Source: Saccharina japonica (taxonomy: Eukaryota > Sar > Phaeophyceae > Laminariales > Laminariaceae). From it: a stretch of 64,000 nucleotides of DNA. The position numbers and the translations under genes are program-made. A model generated the notes under the pieces. It was not told where the DNA came from. It was given only the letters and a program-made list of their open reading frames with translations, and ran no database searches. The stretch is taken from positions 938,353-1,002,352 of the forward strand of contig MEHQ01001899.1 of assembly GCA_008828725.1 (NCBI GenBank), given 5' to 3'. Every line of letters begins with the position of its first letter. The first letter of the stretch is position 1. This document shows positions 10,515-19,793 of this stretch, piece after piece.

Positions 10515-11904
10515 ATGACGGAATGTGCGAGAAGTGCTGTGATGTTGGACGGGGAAATATCGAAGTACGTTGATATCCTACAGGGAGTTGCCCAGGGATG
10601 TACGCTATCACCTAACCTATTCAAGGTATACATTAATGACATGATAGTAGCAGTAGAAGCAGCATCGCAGGGAGTCACGGTGGGGGAAGATACGGTGTCG
10701 GGATTGATGTTTGCTGATGATTTCGTTTGCATATCAGAAACACCCGAAGGACTGCAGAAACAAATAGAGAAGGCAATCGAGTACACCAGGAAGTGGAGAG
10801 TGACGGCGAACGTAAAAAAGTGCGCAGTAGTTGTATGTAACGAAGATAAGGAGAGTCCGGTAACTTGTAAGTGGAAGTGGGGAGAAGATGAATTACCGAT
10901 CGTAGACCAGTATACGTACCTTGGCGTAGAAATCTCAAAAGATTGCTCTTGGGATGCACACATAAATAAAATAATAGGCAAGGGTAAGGCACACGTAGGC
11001 AAGATGGAAGCAGTCCTAACAGACTCGCACCTTGACACTAGAATTAAGAGATGTATACTGATGAATGTGATTGTACCAAAGCTAGAATATGCAGGAGAAG
11101 TATGGGAAGGGAACGCGAAGCTCGTAAAACAGCTGGAAACAGTACAGATGACAGCAGCTAAAAAAGTACTAGGATGCTCAAGTACGACGAGTAATACAGT
11201 ATTGAGAGCAGAACTGGGAATGTACCCACTTAAGACAAATAGAGACGTGCGTAAGTTGAAATGGCAATATAAAGTAAAGAACATGCCAAATAAGAGGTTG
11301 CCAGCCATAGCCGATAAAGCTGTATGGGAGAAAGTAACCAAAGGGCGAGCTGGAATAAGGTGGGATAGCGTAGTCGAGAAAGTATGGAAGGATATAGGAA
11401 ACCAAAAAGAGACGCTGGCCAAAGAGAAATTTAGCGGATACAAGACAGAAGTAAAAGAAAGGATAGAAAGAAGGGAAAGGCTAGCGCTGAGAAAGAAGGT
11501 GGAAGGGGAAGAACACTTAGAGATGTACGGGGGGTTGAGAGAAGGAATAGGAATGAAAAGGTATCTGCACGGCCCAATGGACTTCGCGAAAAAGCTGAAA
11601 CTGCGATTTCGTGTAGGGGACCTGGACCTGCCAGAAAGAAGAAGGAGGTATACCAGTAGCCGGGAGGAGGAGGAAGTAGAGGCACAGATGTGCCCATGTG
11701 GCAAAGCCATAGAGTTCACACAATGGGAGAATGTGAAAGGTACAAGGAGGAAAGGGATGTGCTAGAGGAGGAGATGAGGAAAATAGGCGAGTGTGACATG
11801 GAGCAGTTTGGAACACTAGATAGTAGCGAGAAAACGATCGCTATCTTGGGAGATAGATGGTGGCCACAGGCGGCGAAGCAGGAAGGGGATAAGATTAGCA
11901 AAAC
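10515..11904 (+). pseudogene. 5'-truncated LINE (non-LTR retrotransposon), reverse transcriptase C-terminal half
   Basis: The frame from 10515 carries reverse transcriptase motifs in order: GVAQGCTLSPNLFKVYINDM (motif 4), GLMFADDFV with the catalytic FADD (motif 5, near residue 68), a WRVTANVKKC block and YTYLGVEI. A Lys/Arg/Glu-rich linker and a C-terminal CPCG...H...C knuckle typical of LINEs follow. The N-terminal palm, endonuclease and 5' UTR are missing, as expected for 5' truncation. Near 11714 the copy lacks 7 bases (AGTAGAG) present in the copy at 28540-29659. This shifts the frame inside the knuckle and leads to a stop at 11765; the ancestral frame resumes after it and runs into the N gap. 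The large antisense frame (10463-11719) is a shadow. Confidence 0.88.
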
Positions 11905-11947
11905 NNNNNNNNNNNNNNNNNNNNNNNNCCCCCCCCCCCCCCCCCCC
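11905..11947. other. Assembly gap and poly-C run
   Basis: 24 N bases (11905-11928) followed by a C homopolymer. The LINE 3' end and the left flank of the next repeat are lost here. Confidence 0.95.
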
Positions 11948-12112
11948 AAGAACCGGTCCCACTTTGTTGAGGTCAAACTACTTGGAATTAGTGGGGGGTC
12001 ATTTTTTCAGTTCTGAATGTGTTATAGCCCCCTCAAGAACCGGTCCCACATTGTTGGGGTCAAATTACTCGGAATTAATATGGGATCATTTTTTCAACTC
12101 TGAATGGGTTAA
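11948..12112 (-). mobile_element. AACCC-type MITE, two tandem copies
   Basis: Two ~85-bp units each contain AAGAACCGGTCCCAC at the start and CAGTTCTGAATG or CAACTCTGAATG at the end. The family is bounded by inverted AACCC(A/C)TT(C/A)AGAACTG ends and recurs at 12603, 13833, 16560-17110 and 27404. Confidence 0.7.
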
Positions 12113-12362
12113 CTCCTACACATTGCTCTAATCTGTAGTGGGCAATCCATAGCTGTTAGTACAGCAGTAGGCGGGACATATATAAATTCATCCAGGTGCT
12201 TTCAAGTTTTACTCCATAACCTGTCCTCGCACACCTCTTCTTATATACCATACATAGCTACAAATAGTAGACCCACTCTATCGCGTCAACTCGTCGGAAC
12301 ACTATAGTATACCTGGTACGTTTATTTTATACTGTTTACTATTAATTTAATTTCAATCTTAA
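12113..12362. other. Unassigned spacer
   Basis: No supported feature. It includes a TACAGCAGTA word at 12160. Confidence 0.35.
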
Positions 12363-12560
12363 ATATTTCTCCCCCCACAAATAGACGCACACTTCCTGAA
12401 TTCTACAGCCTCAGATTGTGTCCCCCTCATACGGGATGTACATCCTACACGAGGACATATACAATCCGTAAGTACGCGCGATCGAAGTATTACACTCAGC
12501 AAGCAAAGATGAGCTTCGACGAAATCCTCGAGCTCACAGCTGTTTTTTTTATTTTTTTTT
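12363..12560 (-). repeat. E-repeat copy
   Basis: The reverse complement aligns over ~190 bp with 16205-16390: GATGTACATCCCGTATGAGG, CGATCGCGCGTACTTACGG and the terminal ACAGCTGTGAGCTCGAGG next to a T/A run. The two copies face each other 3.8 kb apart. Confidence 0.7.
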
Positions 12561-12602
12561 AAAATATATACATGCCGATCTCTGACCGCTCTTACTTTCC
12601 AA

Positions 12603-12697
12603 ATGCTTTAAACCCATTCAGAACTGAAAAACTTATCTCACACCAATTTTAAGTACTTTGTCCCCCAAAAAGTGGGACAGTTCGTAAGGGGTTACAT
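12603..12697 (+). mobile_element. AACCC-type MITE copy
   Basis: Begins AACCCATTCAGAACTGAA and ends CAGTTCGTAAGGGGTT, a ~16-bp inverted repeat around ~90 bp. No ORF. Confidence 0.75.
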
Positions 12698-12714
12698 CTT
12701 GGGGCGCTCTTGAA

Positions 12715-13510
12715 TCGAGGTACCCACTGTACAAGACACGGAACCTACGAGGCTTCCACTTCACACCGCGGACAGATCATCGATTCTCACTTGACGATCT
12801 AGCTCTTTCAGGGGAGGCAGATCCCCGATCTGGATGATCTATTAGGTGGTATGATAGCTCATGTTCCCCCGGTGGGAGCCGGAGAGCTTTTGCATGATCT
12901 ACGGCAGTGCCTGCATCATCGCCTAAAAAGTATGGGGTGTTATATACCCCCCTTGGACCCAAAGATAACGACCGACAAAAAAAGGAGGGCTTTGTTTTAG
13001 TGTGAGGGCCCAGCAGCAGCACGGGCACGATCGCCATGCTTGGGCCCATGCCGTGCGACTCCATACATCGTGACCCGGACACCGATCCGATCCGATCCGA
13101 TCCGCATCATCGGCGCTCTCAAATCGGGGTGCCCACTGCTGTACAAGACAAGGAAACCTACGAAGCTTTCACTTCTCACCGCGCACAGATCATCGACTCC
13201 CACTGGACGATCTAACTCTCTCAGGGGAGACAGCTCCCTGATCTGGATGATCTATTAAGCAGCAGCTCGTGTTCCCCGGTGGGGGTCGGAGAGCTTGCAT
13301 GATCTATATACGGCAGTATCTGTATCATCAGCTTGCATGATCTATATACGGCAGTATCTGTATCATCAGCTTGCATGATCTATATACGGCAGTATCTGTA
13401 TCATCAGCTTGCATGATCTATATATGGCAGTATCTGTATCATCACCTAATCTCAGTACGTACGAAGCCTTTGCCAGTCCTCCTTGGACCCACAAATCGTA
13501 CCAGATAAAA
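12715..13510 (+). repeat. Direct duplication of ~300 bp with a 38-bp tandem repeat
   Basis: 12715-12975 and 13118-13510 share the same order of words: CAGATCATCGA, GACGATCTA, GATCTGGATGATCTATTA, GTTCCCC and CCTTGGACCCA. In the second copy the GCTTGCATGATCTATATA unit is amplified four times with a 38-bp period (13292-13443). A CCGATCC tandem sits at 13083-13103. Confidence 0.75.
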
Positions 13511-13755
13511 GTACCAAATATATTACGGTTTTTGTGGTGGTCCCGCATATTTTTTTTTCAGATCGTCCGAAACGTGCAGCGAAGCCAAAGCCGCGCACGG
13601 GTCGAGCCTTAGCCTGGACTAGGGTTCGGGTTAGGGTTAGGGTTGGGGCGGTGGCTCTTCGTGATTTGATTTAAAAAAAAACACCCAATAACACGTAAAA
13701 CCAGCAAGAAATCATGGTATATTTGGTACTTTATCTGGTACGATTTGTGGGTCAA
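13485..13755. mobile_element. Inverted-repeat element, ~270 bp
   Basis: A 36-bp end starting ACCCACAAATCGTACCAGAT is repeated inverted at 13718-13753 with one base missing. The interior carries a telomere-like tract (13621-13650, GGTTCGGGTTAGGGTTAGGG). No ORF. Confidence 0.7.
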
Positions 13756-13832
13756 GACCCCTACTAATCTTGCATTGACCGTTGCTGAACCGTCACCTTT
13801 CTACCGCCAATTTCCACCCCCTGAAGTCCCGA

Positions 13833-13936
13833 CAGAGTTAACCCTTTTAGAACTGCAGTCCCGTTTTGGGGACAAACCACTCTAATTCTAAGTGATTTGT
13901 CCCCAAAACGGGACTCCAGTCCTAGAAGGGTTAAGT
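13833..13936. mobile_element. AACCC-type MITE, strongly palindromic copy
   Basis: Begins GTTAACCCTTTTAGAACTG and ends TCCTAGAAGGGTTAA. TCCCGTTTTGGGGACAAA and its inverse face each other around a short centre, so most of the 104 bp can fold. Confidence 0.7.
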
Positions 13937-14676
13937 AAGTCTGACGTACATACCAGTGCATGGTACTTGGCACATTAAGTAGTGGTGGCATAGACAGCAG
14001 TAGAGGAAGACGTAATGGTATTACCACGACTGACGTCAAGAGCAGTATGTGGTGGGGGGGGGGGAATCAGGAGTGGCAGTAGTAACGAGAGCAACAAAAC
14101 GTAAAAATAAGTATGTACCAGGTGTGATATTTGGTGGTGGCATGGATAGTAGTAAAGGAAGATGTGATAGTATTACCACGACTGACGTGGTGAAGAGGAG
14201 TATATAGTGGGGGGGGGGGGGCAGGAGTGACAGTAGTAGCAACGAGAGCAACAAAACATAAGAATAAGTATGTACCAGGTATGATACTTGGCGGTGGCAT
14301 AGATAGCTGTAAAGGAAGACGTGATGGTAGTACCACGACTGACGTCAAGATCAGTATAAAATGGAGGGAAAAAAACAGGAATGACAGTAGTAACGAAAGC
14401 AGCAAAACACAAGAATACGTATGATACTTGGTAGTGGCATGGATAGCAGTAGAGGAAGACGTTATAGTAGTACAAACCACTGGCGTTAAGAGCAGTACAT
14501 ACAGTAGTACGAGGCAAAACCAAGAGTGACACACAGCGGTAACGAAGAGCAACAAAACATAAGAATAAGCACAGGAGTTTACACCCCCTTTGGCAACCCC
14601 CGAGAGTGACCAAAACAAATCAACACAACTCTAGCATTGTCAACCGTCCGTCTTTTATAGGAGTGATAGGCAGCAG

Positions 14677-14840
14677 CAAAGATGTCAGGAGACTGTCAGT
14701 CAAGGGAAAACGGGCATCGGTCAAGCGTGTGGATCCGAGTGTTCTACACTAAAACCTAGTAGTTTGGCGTCAGTCAAGGATAAAAAAAAGACAAATTGCC
14801 GTCAGTCAAGGGGTCAAAGTGCCGTCTCCTGACATCTTTG
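14677..14840. mobile_element. hAT-like MITE with perfect 8-bp target duplication
   Basis: Perfect 17-bp terminal inverted repeat CAAAGATGTCAGGAGAC, flanked by GGCAGCAG on both sides (14669-14676 and 14841-14848). An 8-bp duplication is the hallmark of hAT transposition. The interior has GTCAGTCAAGG three times. No ORF, so it depends on a transposase elsewhere. Confidence 0.85.
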
Positions 14841-15018
14841 GGCAGCAGTAACGCCAGTAACAAAACATATGAATAAGTAGCGGGGTTGAAAAAAAACTTT
14901 GGCACTCCCTCGAGAGCGAACAAAAACAACCTAATAACTTAAGCGTTGTTCACCGTCCATCTTTTAAAAGAAGTGACTAAGTAACAGTAGTAACGCGAGA
15001 AACAAAACATGAGAATAA

Positions 15019-15227
15019 GGGCCCGTTTTAACGAAGAAGAAAAAAATCAATTTGGAAAAAAAATAAAATAAAATCCGATTTTCATTGGTCAACACACGAA
15101 CCAGCACCAAAGATTAGGATCTTGGGGCATAATATTTGGTGCTGGTGCGTGTGTTGACCAATGAAAAGCGAATTTGAATTTTATTTTTTCCAAATTGAAT
15201 TAATTCTATACTCGTTAATTCGGGCCA
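15019..15227. mobile_element. Harbinger-type MITE with TAA duplication
   Basis: A 209-bp near-complete hairpin inserted in the tandem block. Ends GGGCCCGTTTTAACGA and TCGTTAATTCGGGCC are flanked by TAA on both sides (15016-15018, 15228-15230). The arms continue with CATTGGTCAACACACG and ACCAGCACC. A sister copy is at 27544-27742. Three-base TWA duplications are characteristic of PIF/Harbinger. Confidence 0.82.
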
Positions 15228-15639
15228 TAAGTAGCGGAGTTGAAAAACAAAATTGACACCCCCTAGAGAGAGACCAAAAACAACCTACCCTGGTAATATC
15301 TTAAGCGTTGTCAACCGTCCGTTTTTTATAGGAGTGACAGCAGTAGTAACGGCAGTAACAAAACATAAGACTACGTACAGTAAGTATATGGCGGAGTTAA
15401 GAATCCCCTTTGGAAACCGCCGAGAGTCAGGGACCAACACCATCCATGTAACCTTAGCGTTGTAAAACCGTCCGTTTTTTATAGGACTGACAACAGCAGT
15501 AACGCCAGCAACAAAACATAAGACTAAGTACATAGCGGAGTTAACCCCCCCCCCCTTTTGGTAAACCCCGAGAGCCAGGGGCCAAAACAACCAAGTATCT
15601 GCTGTAGCGTTGTCCACCGACCGTCTACCTATAATAAAA

Positions 15640-15690
15640 AAAATAAAAAAACAGCTGTGAAATCGAGGATTTCGTGGAAACCCATCGAGG
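15640..15690 (+). repeat. E-repeat fragment
   Basis: A-run followed by ACAGCTGTGAAATCGAGGAT and TTCGTGGAAAC, the end of the E-repeat family. Confidence 0.6.
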
Positions 15691-16204
15691 ACTATTCATA
15701 ATGTGCTTCTAGCGTCAAACCGCACGTTTACCGCATGTTAACTCTGCCGAACTATTCGTCTTTGAGTACGCGTCAAACCGCACAAGAAAAAGGTGTTGAT
15801 GATTAATTATTTATTTTCAGGAGCGGGGGTGCCATCTGGGCAAAACAATAAAAATAATTGATCACATTTCCAATTTTATTATTTTGTACCAGATATAGAG
15901 TCAATTAATTATTTTCGGAGTTCAGGCACACGATATATCGTCCGGCAACATCTTGGATCAATGTACGGGAGTAGAACCCCGAACCCTAACCCTGACCCCC
16001 AAACCGACCACACTATTAGTAACCTGGAAAATTCCCGGAAATATCCGGCCGGACGAAATGCTTATACTATAGAACCCATCTGTGCAAAAGATGACGATGT
16101 GAGTGTGATGCTCCGATTGCGCGTATACACGAGCACAGCGTGAGGGTCAATCACGTACGGGCATAAGGGACGTAGAAAAACACGCTAGTACCGTGCTGTA
16201 TTAT
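15691..16204. other. Unassigned spacer with short CCCTAACCC tract
   Basis: Holds CGAACCCTAACCCTGACCCC at 15979-15998, related to the minisatellite at 17385. No supported gene; the 60-residue + frame is compositional. Confidence 0.35.
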
Positions 16205-16390
16205 AATAATAAAAAAAAACAGCTGTGAAATCGAAGATTTCGTCGAAACTCCTATTTATTATAATAGCTGAGTGTGATACTTCGATCGCGCGTACTTACG
16301 GGTTTTATACGTATGTCCTCAAGCAGGATGTATGTACATCCCGTATGAGGGGGACACAATCCGAGGCTGGAAAATTCAGGGAGCGTGTGC
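16205..16390 (+). repeat. E-repeat copy
   Basis: Inverted partner of 12363-12560: A-run, ACAGCTGTGAAATCGAAGAT, CGATCGCGCGTACTTACGG, then CATCCCGTATGAGGGGGACA. Confidence 0.7.
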
Positions 16391-16559
16391 CTATTTTGTG
16401 GGAAATGGTTTGCACGTGACTTTGTACGACCCCTTGCATCTTAAACCCGGACACCATTTTTGTACCAAACCCGCCGAAACACGGGGAGAGCACGCCCGCT
16501 AGAATAGAGGGAGCATGTTTTGGCTTGAAATTGGTTCTGAATAGTGGGGCTCCTTAACC

Positions 16560-17110
16560 CCCTTACCCCATTCAGAACTGAAAATAATGTTCCACACTAA
16601 TTCTAAGTAGTTTGTCCCCAAAAACGGGGGACCAGTTCTTAAGGGGTTAAGAACTGGTCCCACGAATTCAGAACTGAAAAAAATGTTCCACACTAATTAT
16701 AAGTAGTTTGTCCCCAAAAACGGGGGACCAGTTCTTAAGGGGTGAAGAACTGGCCCCTCGAATTCAGAACTGAAAAAATGTTCCACACTAATTCCAAGTA
16801 GTTTGTCCCCAAAAACGGGGGACCAGTTCTTAAGGGGTTAAGAACTGGTCCCACGAATTCAGAACTGAAAAAAATGTTCCACACTAATTCTAAGTAGTTT
16901 GTCCCCAAAAACGGGGGACCAGTTCTTAAGGGGTTAAGAACTGGTCCCACGAATTCAGAACTGAAAAAAATGTTCCACACTAATTCTAAGTAGTTTGTCC
17001 CCAAATACGGGGGACCAGTTCTTAAGGGGTTAAGAACTGGCCCCACGAATTTGGGGATAGTGTACTTATTAGTGTGGGCCATTTTTTTCAGTTCTGAATG
17101 GGTTGTAACC
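16560..17110 (+). mobile_element. Five-unit 96-bp tandem array of the AACCC-type MITE
   Basis: The unit contains GAATTCAGAACTGAAAAAA, CACACTAATTCTAAGTAGTT, TGTCCCCAAAAACGGGGGAC and CAGTTCTTAAGGGGTTAAG. GAATTCAGAACTG recurs at 16664, 16760, 16855 and 16951, and its degraded form at 17047 (period 95-96 bp). The array begins with an ordinary MITE end (CCATTCAGAACTG, 16567) and ends with the inverted end (TTTCAGTTCTGAATGGGTT, to 17105). The whole array therefore has MITE ends. Units are nearly identical, so amplification is recent. Confidence 0.85.
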
Positions 17111-17384
17111 CAAAACGTCGTCGGATGTTTTCGTTTTTGTGTTGCAATCTATTGTTCATTTTATACTTACGCGATGGGGGATGTCTGATCATCGGGTACG
17201 TCGTTATTTTTGCTTTCCCCCTAAAATCAGTTTTTGGGTGACTTCCTTACGATTAGTATAGAGCTACTCAAGTGAGGTTCCTCAGAAAAACAAACATAGG
17301 TGCGCCTCTTCCGTAGCATGCGTCGAGGGTTGCCGACTTTTTCGATGCATTGGTTGGTACACACTGCGCACGAAACGACTATAA
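17111..17384. other. Unassigned spacer
   Basis: Nothing supported. Short open frames lack any signature. Confidence 0.35.
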
Positions 17385-18115
17385 CCACCCCTAACCCTAT
17401 ATAACCCTTACCCTTAGCCAGTTAGACCTGTCCCAGCTCTGACCCTCGGCCAATCAGACCAGCCCTAACCCTGCCCCTAAGCCAATCAAACCAGCCCAAA
17501 CCCTGACCCCCAGCCAATCAAACCAGCTCTAACCCTGACCCTTAGCCACCAAGACCAGTACCAATCCTGACCCTCGGCCAATCAGAGTAGACCTAACCCT
17601 GACACTAAGCCAATCATACCTGCCTAACCCTGACCCTCAGCCAATCAGACCAGCCCTAAACTTGTCCCTGAGCCCATCAGAGCAGTCCCAACCCTGACCC
17701 TCAGCCAATCAGACCAGCCCTAACCCTGTCCCTGAGCCCATCAGAGCAGCCCTAACCCTGACCCTCAGCCAATCAGACCAGCCCTAACCCTGACCCTTAG
17801 CCACTAAGACCAGTACCAACCCTGACCCTTAACCAAGCAGACCAGCTCTAACCCTGACCCTAAGCCAATCAGACCAGCCTAAGCCTGACCCTCAGCCAAT
17901 CAGACCAGCCCTAACCCTGACCCTTAGCCACTAAGACCAGTCCCAACCCTGACCCTCGGCCAATCAGAGCAGCCCCAACCCTGACGCTTAGCCAATCAGA
18001 CGACAACCCTAACCTTGACCCTGAGCCAATCAGACCACAGCCCTAGCTCTGATCCTTAGCCAATCAGACAAGCCTTAACCCTGACCCTCAGCCAATCAGA
18101 TCAGACCAAATCTAC
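17385..18115 (+). repeat. ~33-bp minisatellite with CCAAT box in most units
   Basis: Degenerate units of the form AACCCTGACCCTCAGCCAAT followed by CAGACCAGCCCT, about 20 in a row. At least 14 keep an intact CCAATCA core. CCCTAACCCT junctions give a telomere-like look. All units are in one orientation. Confidence 0.85.
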
Positions 18116-18242
18116 TGAAACACGGCACGGGACCCCGTTCCTGTAATGGCCTCTTTGGGCCCTCAATTGCTTCCCCTCTTAACTCCCAAAGGAGTTAAAA
18201 AGGCGTTACGCCTTTCACTACTGCACTATTCACGGGGGGGCA

Positions 18243-18560
18243 TAGTCGCCCCGGTGGTCTAACTGGTAGCCACGAAGCCTTTTGGGCCGGATGTCGAGGG
18301 TTCGATTCTCCCCTTGGGAGGTTTTTATTCTCAAATGACACCGACTGTCGAGAGCGCATACTATAGCGTGGGTACGCGTAAGCAAAATTCGACGAGAGCT
18401 GACGAGGGAAGAAAGTGCTGAAATCTTCTCGCGATAAAAATGCAAGGCAAGAACCGTAGTGGGGGAGGAGGGAGAGGAGCCCACTTTGTGACCCCGGATC
18501 TGAGTTACGACTAGGGAGGGAGAAAGACGGAAGTGCGAAGATAATGAACGGGATGGACAA
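18243..18560 (+). repeat. SINE-A, full-length copy
   Basis: Same head (TGGTCTAACTGG, GGTTCGATTCTCC) and body as the copy at 8308, ending GGACAAAAACAAATTTTAAA. It differs by a 6-base insertion at 18375-18380, where GGGTAAGC has become GGGTACGCGTAAGC. Confidence 0.88.
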
Positions 18561-18581
18561 AAACAAATTTTAAAAAACTAG

Positions 18582-18676
18582 TAAATAGGGCCTACGGTAC
18601 ACACTAAAACCTATATAAATGTCTATTTTACGAACACTATTTGGTCTTATTTTACTACTTATGGTCCCCCGTAATG
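18582..18676 (+). mobile_element. CGGGGGACC-type MITE, left end decayed
   Basis: AGTAAATAGGGCCTACGGTA at the left and ACTTATGGTCCCCCGTAAT at the right. Copies at 19207, 19684, 33405 and 38415 show the terminal inverted repeat better. Confidence 0.6.
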
Positions 18677-19206
18677 AGCACATGAGCACATGTTTGCCTC
18701 AAAATTCAAGTAATTTGTCGCCAAAACGACGGGGTGCAGTACAAAAAAAGGGGTGTAAACCGCTTTCGCACCCCCCGTGATAGCCAGCAAAAATAATTAT
18801 ACTACGTAGCTTTTTGGTGTTTTATCAACGCTCTATACGAGCAGCGTGGGCGCCCAGCACTCTCGTACGGGATCTGGGAGCCACACGGGGTAAGTAAGGC
18901 TTGGCCTTTGGTGGATCAAGTCAGTGTAACGGCGGCAGGGCTCTGCGTGTCGGGCGGTTAATGATACATGCCGACCAGGTACCTACCTTCCGGTAACAGG
19001 AAGCCCTACAGAGTAAGTACGAGGACGCCGTCCCCCAAGAGACTCTGTATTCTGTTCCCGGCTATTGATACATGCCGACCGGGTACCTACCGGTAACAAC
19101 AGGTAACAGGAAGCCCTACAGAGTAAGTACGAGGACACCGTCCCCCCAAAAATACTATTCTGTTCCCGAAAGACTCTGCAGCTGCCACTGGCTGATGGGC
19201 TACCAG
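18677..19206. repeat. Spacer with ~100-bp tandem duplication
   Basis: A unit containing ATACATGCCGACC(A/G)GGTACC, AACAGGAAGCCCTACAGAG and TAAGTACGAGGAC(A/G)CCGTC occurs at 18963-19050 and 19068-19160. No coding support. Confidence 0.65.
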
Positions 19207-19325
19207 TGCTATTTACGGAGGACCATAGTAAATAGGACAAAATATTGTTATTAATAGTAAAAATAGGAAAATATCTAGGTTTTTGTGTGCACCATAAGTC
19301 CTGTTAACTACGTATGGTCCCGTAA
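19207..19325 (+). mobile_element. CGGGGGACC-type MITE
   Basis: Ends ACGGAGGACCATAGTAAATA and CGTATGGTCCCGTAA form an imperfect inverted repeat. The interior is AT-rich with TAGGTTTTTGTGTGCACC. No ORF. Confidence 0.7.
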
Positions 19326-19389
19326 TAACTGTTGGACGTATTCAGCGTTTCATGGTCTTATATACCTTGAAGCCACAATATAATAGAGA

Positions 19390-19660
19390 TGTTACCCTTT
19401 TGCCAATTACCCGGGTACTACTCGCGGGTATTACCCGACTTGCTAATCGACCTGCCACGGGTACGGGTAACACTACATACTCGCCAAGTATGTGGGCCCG
19501 GCACCCGGGTGTGAAACGAGTACCTGATGTTGAATGGGTACCCGGGTACCCGCCCTGAACGGGCCGTAAATAGTCGCGAGTACCGGTGGATCTTTTCCCG
19601 AATGTGGCGGGTACCCGTTGAAGACGGGTACTCGTCGGGTAACAACCTCTAAGCCACTAT
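19390..19660. repeat. GGGTACCCG-rich repeat, inverted partner at 21195-21400
   Basis: Dense in GGGTACCCG, CCCGGGTA and ACGGGTAC. The left end TTACCCTTTTGCCAATTACC matches the inverse of 21370-21395. The two copies face each other. Confidence 0.5.
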
Positions 19661-19683
19661 TCCGGGAACACATATAAATATTA

Positions 19684-19793
19684 CGGGGGATCATATATAT
19701 GTAAGTAAATAGAACACAAATTGATGGTAAATATAGGGGAATATTTCGGTCCTTGTGTCTTCCGCAGGTCCCCTATTTCCTATAGGTCCCCCA
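19684..19793 (+). mobile_element. CGGGGGACC-type MITE
   Basis: Starts CGGGGGATCATATATATG, then AAGTAAATAGAACAC, and ends TTTCCTATAGGTCCCCCAC. A divergent copy of the 19207 family. Confidence 0.6.

Larger units (their letters stand above)
13975..15625 (+). repeat. Satellite-like tandem block, ~140-180-bp units
   Basis: Repeating order of GGTGGCATAGA(C/T)AGCAG, GAAGACGT, ACCACTGACGT, AGTAACGAGAGCAACAAAAC, ATAAGAATAAGTA, then from 14560 also CCCCTTTGG, CCGAGAG, ACCAAAACAA, GCGTTGTCAACCGTCCGT and TTTTATAGGAGTGA. Units start near 13982, 14134, 14292, 14432 and onward. Two small transposons have inserted into the array (14677-14840 and 15019-15227), which makes their boundaries easy to define. Confidence 0.75.

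Noticed and set aside
10463-11719. 418-residue - strand ORF
   Set aside because: Antisense shadow of the LINE reverse transcriptase; the + frame has the family motifs.
13292-13443. CRISPR-like array (38-bp repeats)
   Set aside because: Units are contiguous with no spacers, in a eukaryotic repeat block.
16560-17110. CRISPR-like array (96-bp period)
   Set aside because: Whole units repeat without unique spacers, and the ends are MITE termini.
17385-18115. Telomere or subtelomere
   Set aside because: CCCTAACCC occurs only as unit junctions; there is no pure telomere repeat and sequence continues normally on both sides.
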